This document shows, in pieces, positions 45,848 through 59,700 of a stretch of DNA of 62,000 nt (position 1 is the stretch's first letter; the number at the start of each line of letters is the position of its first letter). Source of the stretch: Hydractinia symbiolongicarpus (lineage: Eukaryota; Cnidaria; Hydrozoa; Anthoathecata; Hydractiniidae); contig NC_079879.1 in the NCBI RefSeq assembly GCF_029227915.1, positions 24,742,501 to 24,804,500 on the forward strand. Reading direction: 5' to 3'. The position numbers were made by a program, and so were the translations under genes. The notes under the pieces are model-generated. The model was not told the origin of the DNA. It ran no database searches and worked only from the letters and a program-made list of their open reading frames with translations.

Positions 45848-48800
45848 CTAACTATCACAGGTTTTGATATCGCAGTACTGCCATGTGGACCTATCTTTGC
45901 CGTACGTCGTAAAGCACCACGGTCGCTCCTTTTCACCACCTGGGTTACGGCAGTGATTGTGTCTACCGAGTCCATCTGCTTTGTTTGAAAGTTTATATTT
46001 ATGTGAATGTGGGTATTTTTTGTTCCATGGTTGGCACATAACACCCTTCTCTGTATAGTCTAACTTTCCTCTATAATCCCGTCCTTTCGTTTTCTTGCTA
46101 ACGCAAGTTCTAGTACTCTCACGACTGGGAAGCACATTGCATTTGTACATAGCTCTGACTTGAGCTACATCAAGATAGGATAAAACTCTTCGTTGTCCAA
46201 TCTCTGGTTTTAAGTATCTGTATTTCTTTTGAATTCTTATCGTTGGCTTGCCATTCTTTGAGAAAAATGTTGGGCCATAGTGCATAATTGACCAGAAGTC
46301 ATAAGCGTAACCCATGCTGTTGACATCCTTCTTGCTCAAACGACCTAAATAAGAAAGCGTTCACGGTAAGTCATGGTATTCAAAAGTTTTCAACAACAGG
46401 TAACATTGACATTTATGATATATCTAATATTAATATATTAGATATATCATAAATCTAAAATATATACCTTATGAAAATATAACAATAATAATAATGATAA
46501 CAAAGATTTAATATGTAAATACTTACGGAATTGTAGCTTTTGCCCACTCATTATATTATGTCTGACAATTTTGACAAACGAGTCGCGGTCTCTTCTCGAT
46601 TGTTCATGCCAAAAACCAATAGCATGACCAATTTCATGGATAACGGTTCCTTTTTCTCCACATCCTTCTCCTATTGAGATAAGTTGTCGACCAGGAACAT
46701 ATGGAAATTGGTTTATTCGTGTGTCTGTCCGACCAACTTGAGACCAACATCTGCAACAAACAAACAAAAAACAAATTGATTATTTCTGAAGAATGCCTCT
46801 ACGTCATTAAGCTTAAACATTTCCGGGGATGAGTGTGAATAGAATTCACAATGATTTCGATGGAAGTTAGTCTTTCCTGAACTTATCTGACAACGTTGTA
46901 TGTGAAAGAAAACAAGATAAAAGCTCGTGTTAATTGAACACCCTTATTCAGTTAATTCTCACTTAGTTAAGATATTAACATAATTCAATACAGGTTCACT
47001 GATCTTTTGAGTGAATACTGTAAAGGGTGTATTACAGCCAGGAAAGACTTTTTCAGAAGGAAGGACGTGTTCTATTTCTGAAACAAAACCCTTATTGAAA
47101 TTACCTGATGCGAAGCTTATTAAGCTATTCAAGTCAAATTCTCGAACTTCTCTTCTAATTATCCACTTAGCGTTTTGCGCGTTTTGTTGTTTCAATAGGT
47201 AGTGAGTTATAAAGGCGACGGAAGAAGGTTTTTTTTAGATATAATATGCTTATTGTTCAAAACACAGTCTCACTAATTAAGATAAAATAGTTTTTAAGCT
47301 TGACAAAATATGATGAGATCCGTTTTTTTCTAACAACCGTCCGTTAGTACTTTAGGTTATAAAAAAGGGTAGCAAAGAGGTAGATAACTTTGACGTAATA
47401 CCCTATGTTCACTTATTCTGTTGTACGGATACTTTGAACAGTAAAATATAAATAGCTCGTGGGATTGTGAATTGAATAAGATATTAAAAGGCTTTTCTTC
47501 TTATAAATTGAATTGAGAGAATGTTTAACACGAAACCGTTAGGAAGTAGTTCTTTATCTGCTTTGATTCCGACATTCTGTGATTTATCCCATTTAATCAT
47601 GATTTTTTCACAAAAAAACATCGAAGGTCTTTGATTTATGGCTTTAAGCCGCGCAATGATGACATTGCTCTTGAAGCAGTGGAATGCCAAAGAAAGCTCT
47701 TTCGGAACCTTGTTGTTACTTTAAATAAAGTATAAAAGAACAAGGGAAACTTACCCTGAGTTGGTTTTTGTAAACAGAATATGATCGACCGGACCGCCCC
47801 CAAATCTTTGTTTGCTGATGCTTTCTTCCGTGCCTGGAGTTTTATCCAGACGCACAAACTTTAGACAATGTTTCAACGACTTTTTCCAATGTCGAATTCC
47901 ACGTTTTAATTCCATTTTTGTATCTCGACCTAAAGGAGAAATATTTTTACTTAATACTTAATTCATTTTCCTGCATGTGTCGACTTGAGCATAATACGTG
48001 TCATTAAATTGACGACAATGTCAATCTTGGTATAAAAAAACTTGATACGTCGCATATGTCAATATCTTTATACACCTTTAAGTGAGTAAACGTTCAAAGT
48101 CAATTTCTTTCCTGCTAAACGTTCAGTTGATTCACATGTAACGAGAAATTGTTACAAAGGTCCGCACATATATGCTATGATACCCATCTCGTATTTCTTA
48201 TTCTTGCTATGAGATTTATATAGTACTATATATATGCTTGCACATGGTTTTTTTACACGTGCAACATATATTTTATATGCGCGCATAAATCTTGTCTGAA
48301 TATACATAAAGAAATTATTAAATGCTTTGACGTTGTGGAAATCCTACTTAAAATTTGTTAAAAGCAATTCATTTTTTTGATAGACTCACTTAAGTGGCCA
48401 ATTTTAAAAGCTATTTAACAAATTTGTGGTTCTCATACAAACGTGCGTTGTGATATGTTTGTACAACGTTGTTATAAATTTATGAAGGACTTACTGAAGC
48501 CTGAGTCAATCTTGTAATAGACAGTGTTGTGCTTCCATAGATATTCTTTTTCTCTGCTTCTCGCAGCTCTTTTTTGCCGGTAAATACGGTCGATTTTTAG
48601 CTCCATTTTCTGCACTAAATCCAATCGCATATCTCCTTGAAATAAATCTTCAGCTATAAATAGAAAAATAATTATATTTAAATAAAAGATTCATCTATGC
48701 AAACGTTTGGCTAAAATTTTTGAGTTTATATTCTCTAGAGGAAGAACTAATAAATATCTCATGCTAAGAAGAAACAGGCAAGACGGTTGATGCTATGTTG

Positions 48801-49578
48801 TCGCCTCTCCTAACTACAGGGAAAAAGTTGATCTTTCTGGTGCCAAACCACCAATCACCGACGTTGGTTCTCCATCTCTAAAGAAGGCCCTTGTAAAAAC
48901 GACTGGAAAATTTCTCCCCAGTGCTCTCGACGCGACATACGTATTTAAAAAATATTTTTCTAAGACTCATAAATCATTATCGCTCACTGTTATTTGATCT
49001 ATAAAAACAAATGGTTGAAAGAGTACTAAGCCGGCTTTTCCTTCTTGAACTCGTAGTACAGTGTTTTGTATAGAACTTGTGACAATTGTAATTAGTAAAA
49101 CCCCAAGGAAGAGGCGACACAAGTCCTTTGTTGTTATTTTTTTCTTTTCGGTTTAAAGACATACTTAAGAATAAGATCACAATTAACACATTTTCTCACT
49201 TCCGAAAGATATATGCGAAAATTGGAGTACTTCAAACGATAAGGCCGAATATTATTTAATTTGCGTAATCCAAGTTTTAATTTTGTTTTTAATATATATT
49301 CTTTGTTCTTTTTATTTTTTACCTTTTGTATGGTTAATATTGACTTTCCAGATTTCATTTCGAACTCGATGTGGGGCGTCATGCTCGGGCGTTTCAAAAT
49401 CACCGGAAAAATCTTCATCATCGCCATCATCTGTATCATCTACTGAGCTTTCATAACTCGGAGCATCCATAAATATCGGCTCCGCAGCATCGTCTGGTTT
49501 CGGGAGCGTTCTCACAACCGTTAAAAGTTCATTCATTGCCACAAGTGTAAAGAATAAAGTATTAATAGAGAATTTCAT
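45848..49578 (-). CDS. Astacin metalloprotease with C-terminal kringle domain (436 aa, five exons)
   Basis: Exons: 49578-49323, 48653-48495, 47929-47755, 46750-46527, 46344-45848. All introns are GT-AG and the phases agree (1,1,2,1). Residues 1-23 look like a signal peptide, followed by an acidic propeptide with FQGD (90-93), the aspartate-switch motif that keeps astacins latent. A basic stretch (RAARSR) precedes the catalytic domain. The zinc site HEIGHAIGFWHE gives His235, His239 and His245 with Glu236; the Met-turn SIMHY is at 290-294. A kringle covers C352-C434 with the six expected cysteines (352, 375, 403, 415, 429, 434), plus CQPW, HCRNP and PWCF. The protein should be a secreted zinc endopeptidase acting on matrix or growth-factor precursors, with the kringle as a binding module. 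Cnidarian astacins more often carry ShK or MAM tails, so this domain pair stands out. All key residues are present, so it is probably active. Confidence 0.93.
46411..46454. repeat. Perfect 44-nt palindrome in astacin intron 4
   Basis: Two 20-nt arms (46411-46430 and 46435-46454) are exact reverse complements around the 4-nt loop TAAT. The sequence is entirely A/T-rich (ATTTATGATATATCTAATAT and its complement). It sits in the 182-bp intron between the zinc-site exon and the Met-turn/kringle exon, and would form a strong hairpin in the pre-mRNA or a cruciform in DNA. Confidence 0.9.
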
Positions 49579-49608
49579 GTCTGCAACTTTTCCTTTAGTC
49601 TTGTATAA

Positions 49609-49618
49609 CTGCAAAATT
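49609..49618 (-). promoter_or_regulatory. Splice acceptor just upstream of the astacin start codon
   Basis: The minus strand reads AATTTTGCAG, ending 30 nt before the ATG at 49578. It could be the 3' end of a 5'-UTR intron or a spliced-leader trans-splicing acceptor; trans-splicing is known in hydrozoans. I found no clear donor or TATA box just upstream, so the two options cannot be separated here. Confidence 0.4.
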
Positions 49619-50199
49619 AATTCTGTATAAAGAGGTGGTACCAATGATAAAATGTATACTTGCTAATATCATCAAATAACTCAAATCTGTTCATTAATAT
49701 TTTATCAATCTAAAAAATAAATGATTCATATAAATGTACATGTAAGATATATTTACTTATCTAAAATATTATTTCTAAGATACAAAGATGCATGAGGTAT
49801 GTTGCCTGATGCTACTTCGATGAGATGCGAAGTCTAACTGATTTATTCTATTAAAAGCTGACTTATTTACAAATGACATAACTACTTTACCTTTCCACAA
49901 GTGTCGTCACAATAGAAAGCATTTTATGTCATTTTCAAAGGAGGAGGAGTTCTTGTCGTTAAAAGAGTTTTATAAGGAACCCGGACAAAATGAACAGACA
50001 ATCAATCAATCAAATATAACACAAGGTTGTCAATCACACTTGAATACATGTTGAACAATTAAAAGTAAGTAAATTTTTTAAGCTAACAAAATCCTTCGCT
50101 AATTGTATTATAATTAGAAAAATAAAAATAAGATCGGTTATTTCAAGCAGGGGGTTATACTGTTGTGACAGGGGGAGACATAATAAATCGTTGATATAA

Positions 50200-50238
50200 A
50201 TAATAATAATAATAATAATAATAACAATAACAATAATA
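50200..50238 (+). repeat. (AAT)n/(AAC)n microsatellite
   Basis: About ten AAT units followed by AACAATAACAAT; produces a spurious poly-Leu/Ile frame on the minus strand. Confidence 0.9.
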
Positions 50239-53200
50239 GTAAGAGAAAAAAACAAGCACATTTATCGGTATAAGTCGAAATATAAGTTTCTTTTATCTCC
50301 GATTTTAACTTACGTCCATATCTCTGGACAACTTTGTGGAAATAAAAATAACAAACACAAAACGAAAACCAAACCAAGAATTGAAAAAAGCTAAAAAACA
50401 AAATATTGGTAAACAGAGGCAAATATTGTACCTACATATAACAATAATAAGCGAGACAAGCTACAAGAACACGTGATTATCGCAAACCCTACCTTACACA
50501 GGGAGATAAAAGCTGGAGAAGAAGTTCATTTCTTGGTAGACAAGTATTAAAAAAATAACCTTCACCGTAATAGTTGCGGTTACGGTGAACAAAACAAAAG
50601 CCAGTAATGACGATTTCACCAAATCTCTGTTCTCTTTATATTCAATGTGTGAATATATAAGTGAATTAAACCTTTTCTTCTTAAAATTATATCTTAATAG
50701 AGACTTTAAAAGATGCTAAAAAATTGAAAACGTATCGTGCCAATTCGAAGCGCGTGCAGTTATTCTAACCGGATGTATATCACATGAGAGCGCTGTTTTC
50801 TAAGATGCATGTAAACCCAACTGCTGACACCGAAGTAAAAAAATTCTACAAATGTCATACGCAAATTACAAATATTCTCACTTTTTTTGTCTCTTTTATT
50901 TAAACGATTAAAAAAACATTTTCACGAATGTCCCGCATGTGTTTTTTTCTCCCCCGTCAGTAATATCTTGAAAAAAGCGAGCCAAAGCACTTGCAATGAA
51001 TGAACTTCTTCTTTGTTTTGGATATAACGGTATAATTTACACAACATATAAAAAACCGACAAATGCGATTCTTTTAAATTTTATACTTGCTTATGACGTA
51101 TGTTAAAACGTTAAAATAGAAATGCGAGCTGTGATAACAACGGAATAAGGATTTCTAATGACTTGCGGAAGACAATAGGTGACCCAAGCTACTCTTTCCT
51201 GAACATTCCATCAAAGAATTAAAACATAATATCAGAAGGATATAAAATTGCAAAAGTCAGATCCCGTCGAACAGAATGGTAACCATAACAACGTTATTCT
51301 AAAGTATATGAGCATTCTTAGTTTATTCAATAACCATGTTGGGTTCTTTCGAATCACGTGACACCTGCATGAAGCTGAAGTACATTTTTATGATAATACT
51401 ATAATAATAATGCCTCTATGAATGATATCAGTAAAATTTTTTGGCATGGTATAGTAAAATCAGAAGAACGAAACAGAGTGGATTCTTTCTACCTTGAAAT
51501 TATAAGGGATTAAACAGCTTGTTTAAAGAAGAATATGTAACATTAAGAAAGGGATTAAAAGAGATAAAATTACAAAAGTATTCAAGTTAAGGAGAGTCCA
51601 GACTGCCATTCAGATGAATTATCCCTCGACAGTTTTAAGAGCTCTTTTGTGGTTGTATATGTGCATTCATGTTATTCTCTGCTATGACGTACCTATATTA
51701 TTTCTGGTTTGCGAGGTGGCAATATGTTTGTCATTCTTGTTCTATGCATGATGACGGTAAATTTTGTGTAATCAGACAATATTGTAGTTGTTTACATGCC
51801 AATTGAGACGCCTTCTGAAATCACATTAAACGTGACCCCTAATTATATATAGCTGTGTTGTTTCCACATAATTTTTAGCAAAACTTTATATGGATAAATT
51901 ATGTGTCTGTTACTGACAAACTTAGAATTCAGGCTCTTGTTGCTATGACTTGACACTGTTAACAGTAGCAGCGTAAGTCATAACAGCATCTAGTAAACAA
52001 ATATTTAGCGGTAAGGGTAAATATCTCTGTTTGTTCAAAATGGCTGCGCACAGCTCCATTCTGGGTCTTTTGAAAAGTAAATAATTTACTGGCTGGAAAA
52101 CTCTTGGATATTTTCATGGGTTAACGTCTAGTATATAAAACAAAATCCCGGACGTCATTTTAAAAATTAGCTAGTATGGTGTATTATTTACTGACTTGTC
52201 TTCTCGCCGTCGGAAAGAACATGCTTTAAACTTCCTTTTTAGCATAAACACGCGCAGAATCATTCAATTTAATTAAAAATATGCTAACCATCGTTTCTGA
52301 TTAAATTCCAGCGGATTGATCAAGAGAGAATACAACCTACAGATCCTGAGCCTATGTGTAATTTTTAATGAACTATGTGGTACGTTGCGTCATCAATTTG
52401 CGCTAGAAAAAGCAACATTGTTATGATATTATAAAAGATTTAGTGAAAGGAAAAAACATGGTCATCCATTACCTTAAGCTGGAAGGAAGGTCCATGTCGA
52501 TGGTCTTTTGAATATTGAATCATATCAATAGACTAATCTAAGTATTCAGGATATTGAAATTGACATAAATTATGCTTAAAAGGATAAAACTTATAAATGG
52601 GTGTTCCTTTCTTTAATTACCTTCTTAGGGCGAGCCACTTTTTTAAATCGAAAAACAGAGTCTGGTTACAAATTAAGCAGTCCTTAATCGGAAACAAAAT
52701 AGAATTGAGATATCAATCTTTATAATTAATACCCTTTTATTTTAGCTTAAATCTTCCTGACGAATAAGTCTCCAGGCACAACACGAAACAGCAGTCCTTT
52801 TTATGCATTACAAAATGAAAGAATAAAAAGAGGGAGGAGAAAGAGGATGGTCATTTTCACACTCACAGTTAGCTTGTCTACTATACCTTTGCAGGCATAA
52901 AGCTCTAAAAGCTTAAGTAAATATTAAGACACGTTAAAACTTTAAGTGTTAAAAGCACAAGTTTACTTACACGTTGGTTGTTTACCTTTGCGTTGTCTTC
53001 TCAAACAGAAACCTATGTAGGTTCGTCGTGAGAAAAACAATTCTTCCTCTGATTTATCTCAAGTCAAAAATTCTTACATTATTAATCATTATTTTTGTTG
53101 TATTCATTTTCACGCACTGTGATTAAAAAAGAAAACAATGTACAATCATTTAAAACGTGAAAGAATAACCAACGGAAATATACAGTCACTCGCAGCTAGA

Positions 53201-53376
53201 GTTACCATTTTATTTACAAAAACTAATCTGTTTGATATTCGTATGTGATAAAAATAAACAGTACGTATATTTGTGTAACGGTTTTCGTTGTTGTTATAGA
53301 ACTCCCGTTAAGCACACAAAATGCTAACTTGTTCTTTCCCACATCAAACACCTTTGTTTTATATTCTTAACTTGCC

Positions 53377-53399
53377 AAAATAAAATAAAATAAAATAAA
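53377..53399 (+). repeat. (AAAAT)n microsatellite
   Basis: Four to five AAAAT units. Confidence 0.85.
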
Positions 53400-56300
53400 C
53401 AGAATTTACAAAATAGATTAAAGTGTCAAGTTATATTCTTATTTTGGACATTCCTTTATTTGTTTACTTATTTATAAACACTGGCAACGATAACCGCAAA
53501 ATCGATCTTATATTAGAGCGAATTTAAATAATTTAAAGCGCATTATATGCATGAAAGATTGTCGTCTGCATGTAAAGAAAAAAAACTTTAGATAAAGCCC
53601 TTATGAAAAGTAATTAACTAACTTATTGAGCTGTGTCAATGTCAGATAGAAAGGGAACTGTGGTTATTAAAGATATAGCAATTAAGGAAATCACAGGAAC
53701 ACACACATAATACAAATGATGTCTACTAAAGAAATTATTTACGTAAAAAACAAATAACAACAACAGCAGACAAACAACACAAATAATAAATCACATCCTT
53801 TTCTTTTGAATGTCGAATATCAGAATTAGTACATACATCTGGTAAGAAAAAGCAACTTTTTAAAACTGTCAATAATAATGACTTTAAACGCTCTGTTTGA
53901 CGAAAGCAAAAACAAAGACAGCAACAAAAACAAAAATACAAAAAAAGAGAAAAAATATAACAAATGACACAGGACAGGACAAGGCAGAACATAGAAAAAC
54001 AAAAAACAAAACAAAGAAAAGGAAACAAACAAAGACAAAATGAAAAGCCAAAAAACAATAAAAGCATCACAAAAGACACTTTTCAATTCGTCATGGCCGA
54101 TATGTCATGGCTGACATTTAATAAAAACGAGAAATATAGTTTACTGAAGTATCCCAACAATCAATCATGTGTTATTTGAACATAACCACAGCATAAATGA
54201 TTTGCTTGTCTGTCTTTTAATGTTGAAATTACCAAAGACTTATTATTACCAATGTTTTTTATCTTTTTTATATCAAATTTATTAGTATTAGCGGTTTTCG
54301 TGCTAAAATTGATTAGGACTTAAAATTTAGTTCGTAATTTACAGTAATAGCAGTATGGACAGGACTTGTAACGATCTCTTTTTCTTTTCCGTAGCTTAGT
54401 TATGTAAAAAGAGGATTCTCGGTATTTTCATTAGGAAAGTAGCAACGAAGCAAAATGACGACTTCAAGCAAGTTTCCAATCTCCTAAAAGCTATGTTAAT
54501 GAAAACAAATAGATAAAATCTTCTAAAGATGCAATCTTACTTTTTCAACGAAGACAGAAAAACAACAAAGATAGATGTCTCGTTGTAAATCATATAATAT
54601 GACTTAATTTCAGATTATCAGTGTGGAAAAGCAAAGCTAACCTTGACTGTGATTATTCAGGATGTAGAACACAATAAGCAGAGGGAATTGAATTAGAACA
54701 CAGTCTGACCAAAGATAACATAAGACTAGCTGTATGACGTGAAACGGAGTTTGATGTTGAAATAGGGACGATCAGCGCGACAATAATGAGTATGTAAGGC
54801 TTTAGATAGCTAGCTAGAATCCATTCGTTGTTCAAATTGAAATTCTTAATCACTGTGAAATTTTTTGAAAATAATGTAATTGAAATTACCTTTCTGAAAT
54901 AACTTAAATAAGTTTCTTAATTTCAGTAATTCCAATGCAGATTGGCTGCAAAAACGCGATTAAATGTTCCCTGCATAATATTAGTATGGTATGCTTATAT
55001 TGACCACAATCTCAATTACTCTTCAATTGCATAAAAGCTTTAATTTCCTGCAGCAATTGGTACTAAGTTTTTCCATAATGACCTAATTACATTGTTTCTT
55101 ATCCCGTCTAAGTACTGACGTAAAAAGAACAAGCATAATTCTATTCCAATTGGTCTCTCTCTAAAGGTAATTTTTCGCTTATTGCAGCAAACATTCCATA
55201 GCCACGACTGAATGCAAAGAATGTCACCAAATGTCGTGTTTGTTGTTTTGTTCATTAGTCATTGTTGCAATTTCAAATTTATCATAATTTTCCCTCATCA
55301 TGCCGCAATGCATTGCACTCATATCAATATAATCAATAATAATTTCCCATGCTTAAGTTTTAATTTCATGCACCACCAAGGTGATGGTCTAACATCAATG
55401 TGACGTAGGCGCAATAATGCAGAAGATGACTTTCCGGAGACTCTGCACATTTTATGCAGTTTTGACATATTTGTGTACATGTTGCTAATATTGATTACAG
55501 ATATGGTAATTTAGGACAAATTGTCCTTGTGACCACAAGTAAAGGGTTTGAAATTTACTAGTAATGAAAAACATGCCGAATGGAATTTATGGTAATTTCT
55601 AGTGCTAAATTAATCTTCCTTCTAATCTACTATATCAAATCTATTTTTTTTTTTGACTTATGCTCTTTTTTAACACTGCTTCAATGATGTTTTGATCACT
55701 GAACTCACTGACATATGCAGTTAAAGATGTTTTTCGCTGATAATTATGCTGGTATGAGATAAAAGGAACCATGGTAAAATTTAATGTCAGTGGAAACCAA
55801 TGGGTGATTGAGAAGTTAAAGAAATCTAAATTAGAATCAGGGCAGCAAGCTAACATAATTTTGCTAATCAAGCTTGCATCCACTAAATTTTCTTTTTTTG
55901 AAGCGCTTTGTGTAATACACAAAAAGAGTTCCTTTCACAAATTTATTTTAAGAACAAGCTAAAGACACAAGAATACAAAATGGATAATATTAGAATACAT
56001 AGTGATTATCAGGAAGTGTAGTTAAACTATACAGGATACAAAACTTGAAAAAATGGATATTTTGGTAACCATACAATAACTTAACCATTTTTTTATTTAC
56101 ATCTTAAAAAAGGGAAGTACGTTTCACAAGTTATGTGACTTTTGCACAAAACAATTGGACACATTCTTTCGTTGGGGTTACGACCCTTCAATTCTTATAA
56201 AATGTTTATATTTTTAGGTTTCCGTTCGTGCCAACAAAAATCGTTTTTAAAGGGTATGTTTTTGTAGCATCATAACTTAAATAGTCATTAGAACCAAAAC

Positions 56301-56503
56301 TGGAAAGTTAGAATGCTTTAGATTTTACATAATAAGGCAAGGAGAATCTTTGATAGTAAAGAGCCGATACGAATTTTTTGTTGCCACCCCTTATAAGTGG
56401 GCCACTAGCCTTCCTATTTTATCGTGTTTCTTCGAGCAAGAAGCGAGTTGTTATGCGTACAACACGACCATTTTCTACAAAGTAACGATGCAATAGATAA
56501 TAA

Positions 56504-56631
56504 CTAGTTGGTAGGCCGTCAATAAATCCACAGATTCGCTTGTCCTTTATATATCGCATTTCGTGTTTCTATAACACGACTTTTTTCTCGCGTACAAACA
56601 GACAGACGGAATACGGCTATTGTTAAAGAGA
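56504..56631 (-). mobile_element. Short Helitron-like element, 128 bp (first of a pair)
   Basis: CTAG at 56504-56507, GACAGACGG tract and TC end at 56631; the hairpin arms are degraded. Confidence 0.65.
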
Positions 56632-56710
56632 CTAGTCGTTAGACCGTAAGATTTCCAGGAATATGTCCGTCATTTTCGTTTTTTTTTTTGCGGACAGACA
56701 GACAAAATAA
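56632..56710 (-). mobile_element. Short Helitron-like element, truncated second member of a pair
   Basis: CTAG at 56632-56635 abuts the previous element. GTCGTTAGACCGTAAGATTT and a GACAGACAGAC tract follow, then similarity ends near 56710. Confidence 0.6.
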
Positions 56711-59700
56711 TGAGTAAGTTAATTTGAGGCGCTGCATCTCACTGAGTGAAGTGAATGATTTGATGATGTTGAGATCAGAACACTCTGTAAATAAATTACC
56801 TCCCTTTCCTGTTTACCCTCATTTTGACAGTTGTTGTTACGTTATTTCGAAATTATTTAAAACCCATTGCTCTCTTTTCTACTGTCTTTTAGGCGCTCAC
56901 CTTGGATGGTTTGTCGCAGGCGGCTGTAAATTTAGAGATGTGTTGACTTGTTTAAATCCCTTTTCCGTATAATTGTAAACGAACCGAAATTGTATGAGTG
57001 TTGCTGCTTTATCTTAGAAAAGACTTTTAGACTTTTTAGAGCGCGCTCATTTGCCGAAATCACCATCTGAATATCCTATACGTTTTCTTTTTAATTTTTT
57101 TCCCGATCATTTTTCAGTCATTTTTAAAATCTTGTTAAACAAAAAACATTGCATTACCTGTTTGTTTTTGTGTGACATGGAAACGTGAAGTATTTTTGCG
57201 ACGTGGTTGATTAAATTTGGACAAGAGGAAGTAGCGGGAATGATGCATAAATTAAACAAAACATATATTTGCTAAGATTTAAAGGTTTAGCAACACAAAA
57301 ACCAATTCCTAATCTTTATACAAAAAAAGGAAACACAAATTGTTGGTGAGATTGCTGTTTTGTTTTATCAATACAATTGTGTGTACTGGGTGATGACAAT
57401 CGTAAACTGCCCAACTATTTTTTAATTGGATCTAAAGTGGATCTAAATTGTGACACGGTAATGCTTTGCAGTACTTTTTCACTAAACACTACGCGCAATA
57501 TGATATACAAATAGACCTTTTAAACTGACTCGATGATTTCAATGCATAACAGTTCTAGTCACCTTATCCGGAAAAAGGGAAAAGTGACGAAAAATTTTTC
57601 CCGACAAAACTAATTTCAGGCCTGACAGATAATTTCCTTCAACTAATGGGTCCAAGCAATATGATTGGTTTGTCAAATAAAAACCTTCATCAATTGACAA
57701 AGAAATATCTATTTAAATAAATTACTGAATATAATAGAACAAAAACAATAAAATATTTGTCGGGGAAAAAATAGAAGTTACAAAAATTTTTTCCGATAAA
57801 AACTTTTCTCTGATAAGATATAGGGCGATCATTATATAACCGTAAGGATGAGCTGAAAGTAAGGCTAATATTACCAAATGTTATATCACAATCTACCGCG
57901 TAGTAACTCAACTGAGTGTTTTTTCATCTACTGATGACGCAATTCAATTATTGCAAAGATGAAAATGTACATGTAATTACAATGAAGTTGGCAGCCTAAA
58001 ACATGGTTTACCACAAACAAACTAGTCTCAAATATCTGACCTTTATCTGAACTCACCTACAAGGAGAACAGTCTTCTAACCGGCGTTCATCTCATGAAAA
58101 TTGATATATTGATCATATGCAATAAACTTTAAAAGCACTAGTTTATATAGCATAATTTAGTCTTTAATATATATTTTTTTTCATCAAGTAATTCTTGATG
58201 TTACTTTCTCTTAGAGATAGCATCATATAAGGAAAAATTCAAATATCACATTCACACATCAAAGAAAAGCTTGAAGCAACAGCGAAGTGACAAAACCAGT
58301 AACAATTATAATTGCCAATCAAATGAAAAAGATCAGAAAATTAATATGCAATATAAGGGACCTTTTTACTGATTTCAAAATGAGATAATTTGGATTTTAT
58401 ATATATCTTAAGTACCTTTTTATTCGCTGAAAGCTGAAACATATTCATACCATGAGGCAGTAACCACTCATTATGATCTCCTTAGCTTGAATATTGTACC
58501 TCGACAGAATAATTTTTTTAAATTAACCTTAATGTTTCAAAACTTCTGGGTGGTGAGGAAGGAGTAATGGAAATGTTTAGGCCATCAAGGTGTAATAAGG
58601 AAATCACGTTCAAAGGATTGTACCACATTAGTATATTTGCGTGATATAATGTTTCGTTTTAAATCTCGGAAATAACTATGCACTTTTTAAGTACTTTGTA
58701 AGTATTTCTTTACGTGTGCTATCTAAAGACATACCTTTTAAAGACCTGATTATTCCAGCATGGGTAGTTTAACAGTCAGGTTGAGGTAATGGGTTATTGA
58801 TAATAAACCTCTGCTAAGATCTTATAATGGTAATTGGAAGGTTAGGATGGATACTTACAGATTATAAGTTTTTCAGAGAGGCGGGTGCAGTTGATTCTTG
58901 TGGGTGAAATTACATAGTGAGTTTTCTTTGACTAAGCCGTCATTGATAGCAGTACTATGCAAGAAGGCCTACTAAAAGAAACCTTTTGTTAAATAACTAT
59001 TTTCCGATATGACAAATCTCTTTGATGTAAATAAAAACTATATTATAACAGGTGAATTTTAAAACACAGGACACTTAAGGGATGCTTAATAAAAAGAAAA
59101 AAATAATTACCGTCACTGACGTGAAAAAAAGAGAACAAACTGTTAAGGATATCGAAAACATGTTTTAAGGTCTTTTTAATTGTGATGTTCTGAACACGAT
59201 AAGCACCATGATAAGGCAAATTTTAAGGTTACTAGGTGTGCCAAATAAGAAAGGAACTACATTAAATACAACTTCGGTCATTGTTAACGTTACTCTATCC
59301 TTCCGGAAAAATGATCCTTGCACTGTTTTTAGCTGGAATAACAATGCCTTTTCATCATTCATTATCAACTTATGACAAAACCAGTTGCTAGTTTATCCTT
59401 TTCGGACCAGGGAAGTTGGGGTTGAAAGAGCCTATTAGAAATATGGAATATTATAATTTAGACACCTTAAGATTGTAAAACTTTTTTTTTCAATGATTAT
59501 ATCTCGTCATTGTTGAAGCTTGTTTCATGTTTAGAACTTTATGATGATGTAATTTTCGACCGAATGAAGTCTTTCCCAATTTTCTCTGCCACAATTATCT
59601 TCCAAAATGCTAAAAACATTTATGCCAAGTTTTGTGGCAATAGGATGTCTCTTTCGTCACGTTGGGATGGCATTTATTAGAAGCTAAAAAAATTGCTAAT

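Larger units (their letters stand above)
49619..56503. other. Long region upstream of the astacin-kringle gene
   Basis: Contains microsatellites and short low-complexity frames only. Promoter elements or a 5' UTR exon of the astacin gene could lie in its first part, but none was clear. Confidence 0.45.

Noticed and set aside
50034-50422. Poly-Ile/Leu frames suggesting a hydrophobic protein
   Set aside because: Direct translation of the AAT/AAC microsatellite.
53735-54086. Minus-strand frames rich in Phe, Leu and Cys, resembling membrane segments
   Set aside because: They come from A-rich DNA (AACAAAA-type low complexity) read in reverse; no start context, splice sites or conserved motif.
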